Source: Atherinomorus stipes
Taxonomy: Eukaryota > Chordata > Actinopteri > Atheriniformes > Atherinidae
DNA length: 64,000 nt
Assembly: GCA_023101725.1 (NCBI GenBank)
Contig: JALJCO010012614.1
Coordinates: 1 to 64,000 of the forward strand
Direction: 5' to 3'
The first letter of the stretch is position 1. Every line of letters starts with the position of its first letter. Both the position numbers and the translations under genes were made by a program. The notes under the pieces were generated by a model, which saw only the letters and a program-made list of their open reading frames with translations, was not told where the DNA came from and did no database searches. Positions 24,969 to 37,054 of the stretch are shown in pieces.

Positions 24969-24996
24969 GGTTTTTGTAGCAGTCTTTCTCACTGTG
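24969..24996 (+). promoter_or_regulatory. J1 recombination signal (12-type)
   Basis: Nonamer GGTTTTTGT 24969-24977, exact 12-bp spacer, heptamer CACTGTG 24990-24996; both motifs are perfect. Correct polarity for joining to V1. Confidence 0.92.
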
Positions 24997-25049
24997 TGGA
25001 AGATACAACTACGTCATCTTTGGTTCTGGGACTAAACTGTATGTAACAG
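24997..25049 (+). CDS. TRGJ: TRG-like joining segment J1
   Basis: Reads RYNYVIFGSGTKLYVT, with the FGxG bulge that closes V domains, and ends in phase 1 at ACAG|GTAAG. The phase matches the acceptor of C1. 53 bases long, shorter at the 5' side than J2 and J3. The conserved flank downstream of all three J segments shows common ancestry. Confidence 0.92.
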
Positions 25050-25459
25050 GTAAGAACAAACATTTCTTTTCCTTCACTTGTTTTCTTGTAGAAGTTCAAA
25101 TGTGTTTAAAGTCAGTTTCTGCTGCTTCAGGCTTTACATGTTAGTTTTTCATCATTAGAGGATTCTGTTTTCATCCTGGATCAAGTCTGACAAAAGATGC
25201 GTTCACGGATACAGGGAGAAAATTACATAAAATTTATTTGTATTGCACATTTAAGAGCTACAACAGGTGAAAAAAGTTTTGAACAATTTTCAGAAGGAAA
25301 AACAACAATGAAATATTTTTTAAAAAATGACACATAGGAAGAATAAAGTAGAAGTTTTAAAAAGATTAAAAACACCCAAAGGCTTTAAAAAATAAAAGAT
25401 TTTTTCATTCAGCCCTGAAGATGGGAAGACAGGAAATTTTGAGATACTGCAATATTCTG

Positions 25460-25882
25460 CTAATACTTCACAATAATGGTACAAATCATATACGTAACTA
25501 TGTGTAACACATGATGAACTAATTATTAATTAATGCAAATTTTTCCTGAATTCCTGTTGCTCATCACGAACTAATGATGATCTGAATGTGGATTTATGTG
25601 ATTCCCTCACACTTCATAGATCATCAGTTGGTGAACATTAATTCATTGTTTATTCATTAATGAATCAATGTGTTGACAAATTTTCCAGTTTAGACCAAAA
25701 TAAACTATAATTCATTTTCACACAGTTGTTTTCTCTTTTTTGTTTGCAAGACCCAACGCCGTTCATGTTATTACAGATAAATCCCTACCCGTTATGATTT
25801 CATCATTACTTACTGTGGCGTTGCTCGGGTCTTATGGAGCTCTAAGCTAGAAATTTCTGGGGCCTCCACCCCACCTGTGCAC

Positions 25883-25916
<34 letters not shown>

Positions 25917-27460
25917 ACAAATAAATGCACAATTTCTAGGACATTTAACATGTATACTGAAAAAATAGACTAGAATAGATTAGTGGTTCTCAAAGTGAGG
26001 TCCAACAGAAGTCCATGACAGCCAAGGCCTGTCAATAATCATTGTAAATAATCTGACACCAACAAAATATACAAAATATGAACTTCAGTTTATTACAAAA
26101 GTGCAATGCAAATTATTAAACTTCAAATATAAAAAGTAAAATCTAGTAAATAAGTAAAAATATAGGAAGCCATATAAAAAAATAAAATCACCTTAACACA
26201 TAAAAAAAACACAATTAAATAGAGGAGATAAATAATATTAAATAAAAGTGAAGTTACATCAAATTCAACTTGAAGAAACTAATAATTCATGTTACAGGTA
26301 AGTATCCGTTTAACAGGAAAGAGCAGATGGAAAGTTTTCGTAAATACAATCTGCTCGGGGAGCCCCTCCACGTCTCATTTACCGTGACCAGCTTTGATTT
26401 TGGGCCACGACCACAGCGGCTGCCGACAATCTGAATCCACCACCTAAAGTGTCCGTAAACATCCTGGTAGCATGTTTCATAAAGATTTCTGAAAGATGCA
26501 GCAATGTGAAATTATTATTCTAAAAGTGGTGGCAGCCATTCTGACAGCAGCTCCGGAGCAAACAGTGGCTGCAGGATGTCAGAGCTGCATGACCCACCTC
26601 ATCTGGAGATGACACAAAAAGCATTGCGAGGGAATGCAAAGAAAAAAAAAAATCTCCATGTTACCTGGGAGACATTTTGGTTAACAAAAAAACAGCTGGT
26701 TTACCTGTCATAGTTAAATGTTCACAATTTTTGTACAATTTTCTAAAAACACTAAAAATGAAAAAATACGAACCTCTCCAGGTAACATGGCAATTTCTTT
26801 CTTTTGCATGCGCTTGGAATACTTTTTGTTTATCTCACAATAAGATGTGCAGGTCACGCAGCGACGTCATTCATTAGCACTGCAGTCGTCACAGCTGCTC
26901 TGAGAATGAGCCGATGCTGCTGCTGCTTTTGAGAAGAATAAACACACATTTGTGCATCTTTCAGAACGGTTAATGAAACATGCTACCATGTTCAGGATGT
27001 AGATATCCAGAACGCGCATGCCATCATGTTTTATAAACCATCATGCTTGCTGTATCAGCTTTGAACCATTCTGACCATTCTGGCTGTGATGACTCTAGCA
27101 GAGCTTACAAAAGAATGAGGAGCTTCATGACCTGCTTATCTTTTTGCAAAATAATGCAAAACTTTTAGCGAGTGCACGCAAACGTATTGCATGGCAACAC
27201 AAAAGAAAAAATATTTGCCATGTATGCCATGTAAAAAAATCTAATGATTTTGGTCTAAACTGGAAAATTTGTCAGTATATCAATGAATATATGAATTAAT
27301 GTTCATCAACTGATGATCTCTGAAGTGTGCAGTAATCACATAAATCCACATACAGATCATCAATGAACAGCAGGAATTTGTGACAGATCTGCATTAATTA
27401 ATGATTAGTTCATCATTAGTTACATATATGATTTGTACCATAATTGTAAAGTTAATGTTA
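25460..27460. mobile_element. Large foldback/palindromic element in the J1-C1 intron
   Basis: About 220 bp at 25465-25705 recur inverted at 27246-27455 (for example 'tggtacaaatcatata' against 'tatatgatttgtacca', 'tttggtctaaactggaaaat' against 'attttccagtttagaccaaa'). Inner arms also pair: 26460-26510 with 26945-27000, and 26590-26675 with 26772-26875, centred near 26720. The left arm carries an extra block at about 25740-26400 including a poly-A run at 25885-25913. No transposase ORF is seen; a non-autonomous DNA element is the likely origin. Confidence 0.75.
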
Positions 27461-28369
27461 CAAAGCTGCTAAGTCTTCTAGGCAACTGATGGGACGTCTA
27501 GTTGAGTTATGAGGACAGAGTAGTTGTAGAATAGTGTAAAATAACCTTAGACTATGTTTAACCGTTAGCCAGCAGTGACGTGAGGAAAGAATGATGCATC
27601 TCTTTTCTGGACTCTGAGTCTTCAATCTGCAGATGAGAATTAAAATTTTACACTATCCAGCCTGGAGGATATTAGAGCTGAAACGTTTCTGAAAATGTCT
27701 TTAAATTTCACTTGAAAAACTTAATTTCTGCAAATATCAGTGAGGATACAAATATTTAATTTTTCGTCACAAACAGATGACGTGTATTTTGTTTACTAAA
27801 CAAAATATTTAAAATCAAGTGTAATTTCTGTCTTATGATAAACTTACATTCTGCAACTCCTCAAATTTATTCATATCCTCCCATTAAAAAAGGACAAAAA
27901 AATAGCCGTCAGTGACATAAGTAAAAAAGTGACCGAACTAAATATATATAAAAACTTAATGATTCATGACATTGGTTTTTAATTGTCGTTTAACAGAAAT
28001 ATTAAAAATAAACCAACAATAAAATAAAACAGATTTTTTAAAGAAATATGATTTTTTTTAACAACAATTCAAAAGCAATATTTTATTTGACTGAATTACA
28101 ATTTCTCAAATTTTATTTGTTATTGTTTCAATTACATTATCTTATATTATGTTATATTATGTTATATTATGTTATATTATCTTATATTATCTTATATTAT
28201 CTTATCTTATATTATATTATCACATACAACTGTTGTGTTATCAGGGAAAAATGCAGCTCCGTGTTTGAGCATCTGTAAACTGGTTTTAATGGTTATAGAA
28301 AGTGGATGGATAATTTAGCATGACTGTGTGAATGTGTGTGTGCTGCTTGTTGCTGCTGTCAAACTCCAG
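27461..28369. other. J1-C1 intron remainder
   Basis: No gene. A fragment of the TA-flanked MITE family lies at about 27850-28080 ('cctcaaatttattcatatcc'). Confidence 0.5.
28131..28222. repeat. Tandem TTATATTATG/TTATATTATC decamer array
   Basis: About eight near-perfect 10-bp units in the intron before C1. Confidence 0.85.
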
Positions 28370-28956
28370 ATGAGCAGGTAGTGAAGCCCGTGGTGAGCGT
28401 GTACCCAGCAGCATCCAAAGTCCAGCAGGAGGGGAAGAGCTCCCTGCTGTGTCTGGCCTCAGCCATGTTTCCTCCTGTGGTCCAGTTCTCCTGGAAGAGA
28501 CAGAAGGAGGACGGCTCTCTGGAGGAGCTGCTCCCTGCTGAGGGAGATCAGCTGGAGATCAGAGAGTCGGGACGCTCCGCCACCATCTTGCTGCTCAATC
28601 ACCATGAGAACGATAACTTCATCTGCACCGTCCAGCATGAGGGGGGAACAGAGGAGGCCCGAACACAACAAGGTAATGAAGGCTTGCTGACTGTGTTCAG
28701 CAGTGATTCAGCTTCATGTGGAGACGCTGTCAAAGACAGCAGAGGAGCAGAGGACGGACATTTCTCACTGCAACTCCAAACATTTTCCTCTTTTTCAGTT
28801 TCTCTCTGGATCCAGAAGCTCCTGAACCAGATAAATCTGGTCCTGCTGCTGTCCACAGTGCTGATAGTGAAGAGTCTGGTGTACTGCTGTGGACTCTCTC
28901 TGCTGATGATCCTCAGAAACAAGGGAGCGTCCACCAACTGCACACATGCTGACTGA
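28370..28956 (+). CDS. TRGC: TRG-like constant gene C1
   Basis: Exon 1, 28370-28672, follows 'aactccag' and encodes one Ig C domain: DEQVVKPVVSVYPAASKVQQ, SSLLCLASAMFPPVVQFSWKR (first Cys, core Trp), FICTVQHEGG (second Cys, CxVxH motif). Exon 2, 28799-28956, after 'ctctttttcag', encodes a connecting peptide of only about 11 residues (VSLWIQKLLNQ) with no Cys, then a membrane helix with one lysine (STVLIVKSLVYCCGL) and a short tail RNKGASTNCTHAD. A VK-S-L/VVY pattern is typical of TCR gamma membrane segments, and the lysine would pair with CD3. The 126-bp intron is in frame and stop-free. No secretory exon seen. An Ig light chain is excluded by the membrane segment. Confidence 0.87.
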
Positions 28957-29089
28957 CTGTTTTCTGCTGGCCTTTTCTCTCCATCACATCTCATCACTTC
29001 ATCTCATTCATCACTTTCATCAGGATTCACCAACGTTAGTTATTCAACTGAAACAGTCACATGTTAACTTTAGAACAAATGAAACATGA

Positions 29090-29515
29090 GGTCGATAAAG
29101 GTGGTGTAATCTGGGCAGTATTTTTTAAATTTAAAGAAAGTTTTCAACACTGTCAATCACCAGATTGTTTTGAATAAATTGTCATCATTTAATCTGTCAT
29201 CACTATGCAATGGAAGGAATTACATCTGACACAGAGACAACAATGTGTAAGAGTACAAAATGTAACACCTGCATTATGTGAAAATAATCTGGGTGTACCT
29301 CAAGGTTCAATCTTGGGACCATTACTGTTTAATGTATATAAACAACCTTCCCAAAATGCTGTCCACACCATGTATAATGCCAGATGTATGCTGATGATGC
29401 TGCTGTATACGTTCATAAAATCTCTTTGTATGCAGATTTTACAGACTTATAGTCAGAATTTACATCCATATATTCACATTTAGATTTGCTGTCATGATGT
29501 AAATTATGAAGGACA
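29090..29515 (+). mobile_element. LINE reverse-transcriptase fragment downstream of C1
   Basis: Encodes MQWKELHLTQRQQCV and GVPQGSILGPLLFNVY, a conserved block of non-LTR reverse transcriptase, then decays around the expected YADD box. The same fragment follows C2 (31786-32250) and C3 (55494-55960), so it was present before the C units duplicated. Confidence 0.8.
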
Positions 29516-29702
29516 CTTTGATCTTGATAGTTTATTTTATATCTGCTTTCTGTCTTTTACACATTTCATCATTTTCACTTTTTCCTCCAGTTTTCTGCTT
29601 TTGTGACAGTTTTTGTGGAATAAACAGATTTTTGAGGACAAAGTTGAAATAAATGTTGTTTTCTAAGATATCATATCATATATATATATCATATATCAAT
29701 AT

Positions 29703-29945
29703 GGGAGTGGGAGAGTGGGTAGTCTAGAGGTGATGTCGCAGGCCTTGGCGCGGAGGAGACGAGTTCGAGCCCCCATCATGCCACCCAGGCGAACCACTAT
29801 AGACCCCCGAGCAAGGTCCTTAACCCCCACCAACTGCTCTCCAGGCGCTTTAAGTAGCATCCCACTGTTCTCCGATATTTACTGTACAGAGATGGTAAAA
29901 TGCAGAGCCCTAATATCCCCTCGGGGATCTTAACAGTATATAATA
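29703..29945 (+). mobile_element. tRNA-derived SINE
   Basis: The 5' part resembles RNA polymerase III A and B boxes ('gtctagaggtg', 'gagttcgagccc'), followed by a body ending 'cccctcggggatcttaacagt'. The reverse copy is at 57108-57332. Confidence 0.7.
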
Positions 29946-30299
29946 ATAATTAAAAAAAAGAACCTTTCCTTCATGTCGCATTTAATCACTCAGTGAAGTT
30001 AATTTTTAACATTAAGGATAAGAATAAACTTGTAAAACATTAAAGTTGCATCAGAAAACCCACAGAAATAATTTTCAAATAAAAAAGAGACCAACATTAA
30101 AACAAAGATCAGGAAATATTCTCCACATCAAGTGTGTCCAGGATGGTTTTTAAAATCTGCCACGTTCTTAGAGCTAAAACAGTAAATTCCTGCTTCCCTT
30201 TGTTCTAAGTCTGAACTGTGGAACTTTATGTTCAGAGTTTTTACGAGACTGTGTGTCAATTTATTTTCAGTGGACAACAAATATTGATCAGAAGCTTTC

Positions 30300-31785
30300 T
30301 CATCTCTCCTTTTCTTCCATCAAAGTTAATTTGTCAGCTCTGAGTTGAGGATTTGAGCTGTTTCTCTCACAGATGAAGAACACAGATGTTTCCTGGAATG
30401 ATTCTCAGCAGTCGATGCTTGTAACTGTGCTTGTGTTATTAAAGTGAAAGCCACAGCTAACGGTGTGGAGGCTGCAGAGCAGGAAGCCACACAGCTGCAG
30501 GAGAGCAAGTCTGATTGGCTGCCAGCACTTTTTTCTCTTCTAATAACCGCAGAGAACAGATTCATATCTGCTGCTCAACACACTCATCTCACTCATCAAC
30601 CTCCGTATGTTTGTGTTTATCTCCAAACAACAGCTCTGCTCTGCTGTTTGTTCATGTGTGGAAACAACAGTGTCATCAGCGTAGAGTTTTACAAAACCAT
30701 AAGTTCACAAAAAATAAACAAAAAGGCTCAACAAAAACTAAAAAGAAAACAATAGCACTTTATGCTTACCATGCTTTATCACTTTGTTTACGATCTTCAA
30801 ATTTTATTCTGGCATTAGCCATTTATTCTACACTTTGACATTATTCATTTAATTTAAACAGAAAAACAGAGCTGAATTTAACTTCATTTTATATCCAAAA
30901 TAAAATCATATGATGGATCACATATTTCAAGATAGTCTGAATCATTATCATCTAAATGTAATTTTCTCCATTGCTATCACCTCCATAGCAGGTGGATTCC
31001 AGTCACTGTGAGATGGACTCCCAGTATCTATCTATTTTTTAATATCATTGTTTATGTCATAATGCAAATGGATCAGAAAGCATTTTTAGTCTTTAATGAA
31101 ACATTGGTAAATTGATGTAAATCTCCATGAATGCAGGTTTGTGGTGTGATTGGGATATCTATATTCAGATGTGAGGTGGCTTCTTTTGTGGCTTTTAACC
31201 ATATCTCTTTCATTTTCCCTCAGCTTCTTGAAATTTTATGTATAAATTGCTTTCTAATGTTCCTGTTTTAAACAATTTTGAATGTGTATAATCAAGTGTC
31301 GATTCAGGACTTAAAACTGGCTCAGTTTATTTTGAACACATCTGAAGGGTTGCTTGGCATTTTCCCAAACATCCGTCCACAATATGTCCTATCAAGCATA
31401 TTTAAATCATTGTTCTGTTGATACATACAGTATATTCACATTCCTCGTATGATGTTCATTTATTATTCCAGAAAACATTTTAACTATTTTTCTATCCATT
31501 GCATTTTGACCGCTTAAAAAGGAACTGTTGATGAATTCTGAACTATTTCATGAGACAACTTTATTACTTTTAAAGTTTAAGTCTAAGTTTATTATTTTAT
31601 TACCAATAAACTGCAAGTGCAAGTGATTAAATATAATGTGATGTGAAGGTTAAAAAAAGCAACTTTTTATTTAATATTTCAGAAAAAATAAATTTAGCAT
31701 ATTTTGTTCTTTAAAAGTGAATTATTCCTGAAAAACTGTCATGAAAGCAGGAAAAGTGAAAATGATGAAATGTGTAAAAGACAGA
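30300..31785. other. Duplicated flank of C1 and inversion junction, no gene
   Basis: 30300-30720 and 30960-31030 match, in inverse, 54850-55260 and 53640-53710 near C3. Between about 31030 and 31785 no match to the C3 side was found, so the join between the plus-strand C1 unit and the minus-strand C2 unit lies there. ORFs in this stretch have no recognisable domain. Confidence 0.5.
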
Positions 31786-32250
31786 AAGCAGACATAAAAT
31801 AAACTATCAAGATCAAAGTGTCCTTCAGAATTTACATCATGACAGCAAATCTAAATGTGAATATATGGATGTAAATTTTGACAATAAGTCTGTAAAATTT
31901 GCGTAAAAAGAGAGATTTTTTGAACGTACACAACAGCATCATCAGCATAGATCTGGCATTATACATGGTGTGGACAGCATTTTGGGAAGGTTGTTTGTAT
32001 ACATTAAACAGTAATGGTCCCAAGATTGAACCTTGAGGTACACCCAGATTATTTTCACATGATGCAGGTGTTACATTTTGTACTCTTACACATTGTTGTC
32101 TCTGTGTCAGATGTAATTCCTTCCATTGCATAGTGATGACGGATTAAAAGATGACAATTTATTCAAAACAATCTGGTCATTGACAGTGTCGAAAGCTTTC
32201 TTTAAATGTAAAAAATACTGCCCAGATTACACCACCTTTATCAACCTCAT
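31786..32250 (-). mobile_element. LINE reverse-transcriptase fragment downstream of C2
   Basis: Minus-strand copy of the fragment at 29090-29515 with the same 5' and 3' limits (GVPQGSILGPLLFNVY conserved). Confidence 0.8.
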
Positions 32251-32380
32251 GTTTGATTTGTTCTGAAAAATCACATGTGGCTGTTTCAGTTGAATAACTA
32301 ACGTTGGTGAATCCTGATGAAAGTGATGAATGAGATGAAGTGATGAGATGTGATGGAGAGAAAAGGCCAGCAGAAAACAG

Positions 32381-33107
32381 TCAGTCAGCATGTGTGCAGT
32401 TGGTGGACGTTCCCTTGTTTCTGAGGATCATCAGCAGAGAGAGTCCACAGCAGTACACCAGACTCTTCACTATCAGCACTGTGGACAGCAGCAAGACCAG
32501 CTTCACCCTCAGCTCAGACTGGAAGGATGCTGACAGACAGACAGACGGACAGACAGGAGGGAGAACAGGAGCAGCGGTTGCAGGTGGAGCAGATGCTGGA
32601 ACGATTTCTTCCTGCAGACGTGTAGGAGTTGTTGCATGAACTGGTGGAGGAGATGCTGGTGGTGGTGGAGCAGCAGGAAGCTCTGGAAGAGAAAAATGTT
32701 TGGAGTTGCAGTGAGAAATGTCCGTCCTCTGCTCCTCTGCTGTCTTTGACAGCGTCTCCACATGAAGCTGAATCACTGCTGAACACAGTCAGCAAGCCTT
32801 CATTACCTTGTTGTGTTCGGGCCTCCTCTGTTCCCCCCTCATGCTGGACGGTGCAGGTGTATTTATATCTGCTGAGAGCTTCATCATCAACCACTCTGAT
32901 GGAGGCGGATTGTGTCGACCCTCTGAACTCTCCCTCAGCAGGAGGCAACGTCCTCAGAGAGCCGTCCTCCTTCTGTCTCCTCCAGGAGAACTGGACCACA
33001 GGAGGAGACATGGCTGAGGGCCAGACACAGCAGGGAGCTCTTCCCCTCCTGCTGGACTTTGGATTCAATGGTGCACAATCTCACCTCGGGCTTCACTACC
33101 GGCTCAT
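32381..33107 (-). pseudogene. TRGC: TRG-like constant gene C2 with one-base insertion
   Basis: Minus strand. Exon 1 is 33107-32807 (301 bases, against 300 in C3). It starts DEPVVKPEVRLCTIESKVQQ but has an extra G at about 33018-33020 ('gctgagggccag' against 'gctgaggccag' in C3), which shifts the frame right after SSLLCLA, at the first canonical Cys. The rest of the domain (SPPVVQFSWRRQ, YTCTVQHEGG) is intact in the other frame. Exon 2, 32682-32381, encodes a proline-rich connecting peptide with VCPSVC, then the lysine membrane helix (STVLIVKSLVYCCGL) and tail ending STNCTHAD. Splice sites are intact. Either a recent pseudogene or a homopolymer assembly error. Confidence 0.8.
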
Positions 33108-34405
33108 CTGGAGTTTGACAGCACAGATCAATACAGCACAAAGTTCACTACAAACACTGGATTCACCTTCATATCAAACACACTCGTCACCTCATGGCAG
33201 CAGGTGGACCACGTCAGCATCTTTATGAAGTCTCATTAAATTATTTCACTTCTTTCATTCTTTATTGCTGATATCAAATTTTAAATAAAAGTGCTTCATG
33301 TTTTCACAAACAATATTTTACTTTTACACATGTTTACAGTCATCCTGTATTTATTCATCATTTTACTTTTTACTGGATTTCTATTTCTGTTCCACAAAAA
33401 TATTTATGTCATAATATTTATTAAATGTATCTTTTTTCCTTTTATTATTGAGCAACACTTGGTAATTATAACATATGAATATAGAAATATCCCTTCCTTA
33501 GTCATGAATATACTAGAAAACAGCTTTTAAATAGACGTCTACTGTAGTGGCCGCTGTGCACGAAGAGCTAAAATATAATTAAACTTTATTTATTACGTAT
33601 AAATTCCTTAAAGACCTAATAAGATAATACAATAAAATTCATTTTCATCTTCTAGTTTTTACCAGCAGGTTGTCTAATGTGTTAGAAAATGTAGAAGAAG
33701 TTTTAGTTGATGTGTTTATTTGATTTATTTTACCAATGAAAATCACAAACAACTAAATTATTCATCTTTAATGTGATTAATTGTAAATTAAACAAGATTT
33801 TTAAAGGGAACATTTCTGTATGTCTTATGTTTATGATGAAATGCTTAATTTGTCTGCTTTGCTGATTTTACTTTTATCCACAACATGAAATTAAAGCTCA
33901 ACTTGATCACATCTTGAATATTTTGCAAATTTGCACATGAATTTACTGACGTATTTTTTAAAATTCCATTTCGTCTTAGGCCTACTTTTTATTTTATTTT
34001 TTGAAAACATTTTTGTCAATCTTATGATCATTCAACCCTTTACTTTTAAAAACACAAACTTCAAGTGACAATTAATGTACATTTCTTATTTTTGAGAAAA
34101 AAACTATTTTTTTCCCCAAAGATCCAAAAACCATCAATGTCAGAGAATTACTGAGAAGATGAAAAAGTACATATAATATCATGACTAATATTTGTAGAAA
34201 TAAAGAATCAGTTTAGTTGTTCAGTGAGATTTAAACATGTTTTCAGAAATTATTGATCTTTTCTTCTGTAACAACGGCTGCATGATGAATTCTCTACTAA
34301 TGATGAAAAACTAACATGTAAAGCCTGAAGCAACAGAAACTGACTTTAAACACATTTGAACTTCTACAAGAAAACAAGTGAAAGAAAAGAAATGTTTGTT
34401 CTTAC
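33108..34405. other. J2-C2 intron
   Basis: About 1.3 kb, AT-rich, no gene. Collinear with the J3-C3 intron (56825-58700) except that the latter carries an inserted SINE. Confidence 0.65.
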
Positions 34406-34471
34406 CTGTTACATACAGTTTAGTCCCAGAACCAAAGATGCGGTAGTTGTATCTCCTACCATCTGACACCA
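34406..34471 (-). CDS. TRGJ: TRG-like joining segment J2
   Basis: Minus strand; ends RYNYRIFGSGTKLYVT, then phase-1 donor ACAG|GTAAG at 34406/34405. 66 bases, 13 longer than J1 at the 5' end. Next downstream constant gene is C2. Confidence 0.9.
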
Positions 34472-34499
34472 CACAGTGAGAAAGACTGCTACAAAAACC
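34472..34499 (-). promoter_or_regulatory. J2 recombination signal (12-type)
   Basis: On the plus strand CACAGTG 34472-34478, 12-bp spacer, ACAAAAACC 34491-34499; both consensus, read from the minus strand as nonamer-12-heptamer-J. Confidence 0.92.
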
Positions 34500-35340
34500 C
34501 ATCTGCTGGTGAATGTGTCAGCTGAGGTGAAGGAGTCCAGATGATGAAGCAGGATCATATTTCAGCTCCATGATGTGTTTCTCTAATGTTCATATCAACA
34601 TGACTGTCTCTTCTTCTCTTTTCTTTTAGCCACACTTGCAGCATGGCTCTGATGTTAATGTCAGTCTGTTGGTCCGTCCACCACTTTAGTCCACATGGAC
34701 TGGATCTGGACTAAAGGATGGAGGGATGGACTGACATGAAACTTCCTCCAGAGGATTGTGTAGAATAGCTGATAGAAACCAGCTTATTGATCATTATGAA
34801 ACAGATATTACTGCCAGTCATCAGGAAACATTCTACTGAACTTTACATGGTTTTATGATGAGTTTCATCTTTAACATGAAATAAAAGTCAGATCTTTTCT
34901 GGTGGAGGAAAAGCCCAAAACCTGCAGCTGGTCCAACACTGGAGATACTGGTGGTCCAGTAACAAGAATGATGTCATGCTTTCTGGCTTTTGGTTTAAGT
35001 TGTTGGATTTCTGTTCTAGTCTGTTTCTTAGTTTCTGCTCTTGGTTGTCTTCAGTCTGTTTGTCTTGTTTCCTGTTTTATTTTGTAGAGTTCATCCTCTT
35101 GTTTCTGTTGTCTTTTCTTCCTGTTCTCTACACAGCCGGGGCCTCATTTATAAAACTGGCGTACATCCAAAATCGCGTATGGAAAATATAGTCAACTTTT
35201 CAGATTTATAAAAACCAAACTTGATGGGAAAATGTCCCTAAATGTACAGCAGCTCTGACTCTGGCATACGCCCAAAATCTGGAGAAACGTGAAACTCTGA
35301 CACCATCAGCAGGAGAATAAAAGCAAAGAAATGATGTGAA
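34500..35340. other. Upstream flank of J2, duplicated at J3
   Basis: Nearly collinear with 58799-59330. At about 35135-35335 begins a repeat, 'ggcctcatttataaaactgg...', partly kept at about 59487-59560. No gene. Confidence 0.55.
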
Positions 35341-35560
35341 ATGTGACATTTTTGCACTTTAAAAACTGTTGGGTTAAAAATAACTCAATCTGAGTTATTT
35401 TATAACCCAACTGCTGGGTCAGTATACTGTAGCACCAACCCATCAGTCGTTAATTTGACCCAACAAAATGGGTTGTGCATTTTAACCCAACTAGATGGGT
35501 TACACATTTAACTCCAGTGCTGGGTCAAATTAATTAACATGTTGGGTTGTTTTGACAATG
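35341..35560. repeat. TGGGTT/AACCCA repeat cluster
   Basis: Direct and inverted copies of 'tgttgggtt' and 'aacccaactg' occur about every 20-40 bases, giving a strongly self-complementary stretch. The right edge only is retained in the sister unit at about 60085-60130. Confidence 0.7.
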
Positions 35561-36476
35561 ACTACGCATATTGGTCAGTTGCCTGATCCAAATTATGAAG
35601 CAAGTTTCAACATTTTTATTTTTCAAACCAAATCCCAAGTGGGAAATTCTGTTTTCTGTACTTGAATCATCTCTATGACTAGAGAGTATGTTTCTCTATG
35701 CAGAAGAGAATGCAGAGTCAGAGACCAAACACTAGCTTTGCTAGCTAGCGACAGTGGCTACAATGATGTTCTGATAAGTGTCACCAGGAAACCCTAAAGA
35801 CGAGTAATCTAAAACAACAACTTCCAGTGGGTAAGATGCAGAGATGGGGTGCAAGGGGCCCCTCGGCTCTAATCTCTGTCTCTGCAGGCTGCAAGCGACA
35901 AAATCCTGATGCAGCTGATGCTCAGTCCTCTCCAGAAAAAGTATTTCCTTACTTGTGACAGCACCTGAGTGACATCAGCATGGGCGGAGCTAGACATTGT
36001 CATCATCAGGGGCTTAGCCCAAAAAAAGGATTCATCGTTACAAGGGTGATCCAGTACACCAAAAGTAATAAATAATTTAATGTACTGGTGTGTTATCAAA
36101 AATTATTCAGTATTTGCCTTTTATCTATCTAAAGTGTAACATGTCCTGCCCACATTCTTTAACAATCATAACACTACATTATGTTTTCATTGTAATGTAT
36201 TAATGGATAACCATTAAAGTTAAAACTCAGTCTTGGTGTCACACATCTTATTCAAAGAACAACACCAATACATGGCTCAGGACTAAACAAGGACTCACTG
36301 AGCAGAATTAACAGATCCAGTTCTAAACCAGAACTCATTCAGGACAGAATTTAGAAAACCAGGTATAACCCGGGACTAAACCAGGACTCAGTCAGGGATA
36401 TATTTATAAATCTAACCAAAAATATAAAGAAAAACAGTTTTTAAACCATGAGTAGGTTTTGCTCTTCGTTTGTTAT
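35561..36476. other. No gene; flank shared with the sister unit
   Basis: 35561-35960 corresponds to 60110-60530. The rest has no recognisable content. Confidence 0.45.
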
Positions 36477-36478
36477 TG

Positions 36479-37032
36479 GGTTCGTTCAACACACTACTGG
36501 CCGCGCGCCCCCTTGACACGCGTTACCGTGGTAACGCTGAGAGCTGGAAGTAGCTTACCGGACGGACAACAATAAACCCAGCACAACTCATCACATTTAG
36601 ACACGTTAGACTACTTACTAAATGGAAAGGTGCCTGTTCGGTCCTGCAGGCCTTGGCTGGTCTTCCAGTTTATTTTGGGGACGTGAAAAAAGTCTGTACC
36701 ACAGTCCGGTTGATCAGAGCAGATCAATCCTCCATCATAGTGAGACATCCTGGAAACATCCAGACGCGTATCTCCTGGTCTCAAATCTCAATCTGAGCAA
36801 CAAAGGCATTCCTCCTCTGTTAGCATAACAGAGCATCGTCCACACGAACACCACCGGGTATCATCTGTTCCCCAGTGTGCAGCGGTGTCTTGCTGTCTGG
36901 CCAGCGATCGATAGCAATCCGATCAATAGCAATAATTAGCCGACCGTCACAGAGCAGGAGTGATGAGTTGTGCTGGTTTTGTTGTTGTTCGTCCGGTAAG
37001 CTACATCCTGGCCAGTAGTATGTTGAATGACC
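36479..37032. mobile_element. MITE with long terminal inverted repeats
   Basis: The left arm 'ttcgttcaacacactactgg ... gtagcttaccggacggacaa ... agcacaactcatcac' pairs with the right arm 'gtgatgagttgtgct ... ttcgtccggtaagctac ... ccagtagtatgttgaatg'. The left arm has an extra GC-rich block at about 36500-36545. No ORF of a transposase. Confidence 0.7.
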
Positions 37033-37054
37033 CTTATAGAGCCTGAGGAGTCAC

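Noticed and set aside
28131..28222. CRISPR-like array
   Set aside because: Ten-base units with no spacers; a simple tandem repeat in a vertebrate intron.
24078..28956. Immunoglobulin light chain or NITR identity
   Set aside because: The C gene has a lysine-bearing membrane helix and tail as in TCR chains, and the V junction is CxCW; NITR genes lack separate J/C segments with recombination signals.
29703..29945. tRNA gene suggested by A- and B-box-like motifs
   Set aside because: The body is long and the sequence recurs at 57108-57332, as expected for a SINE.
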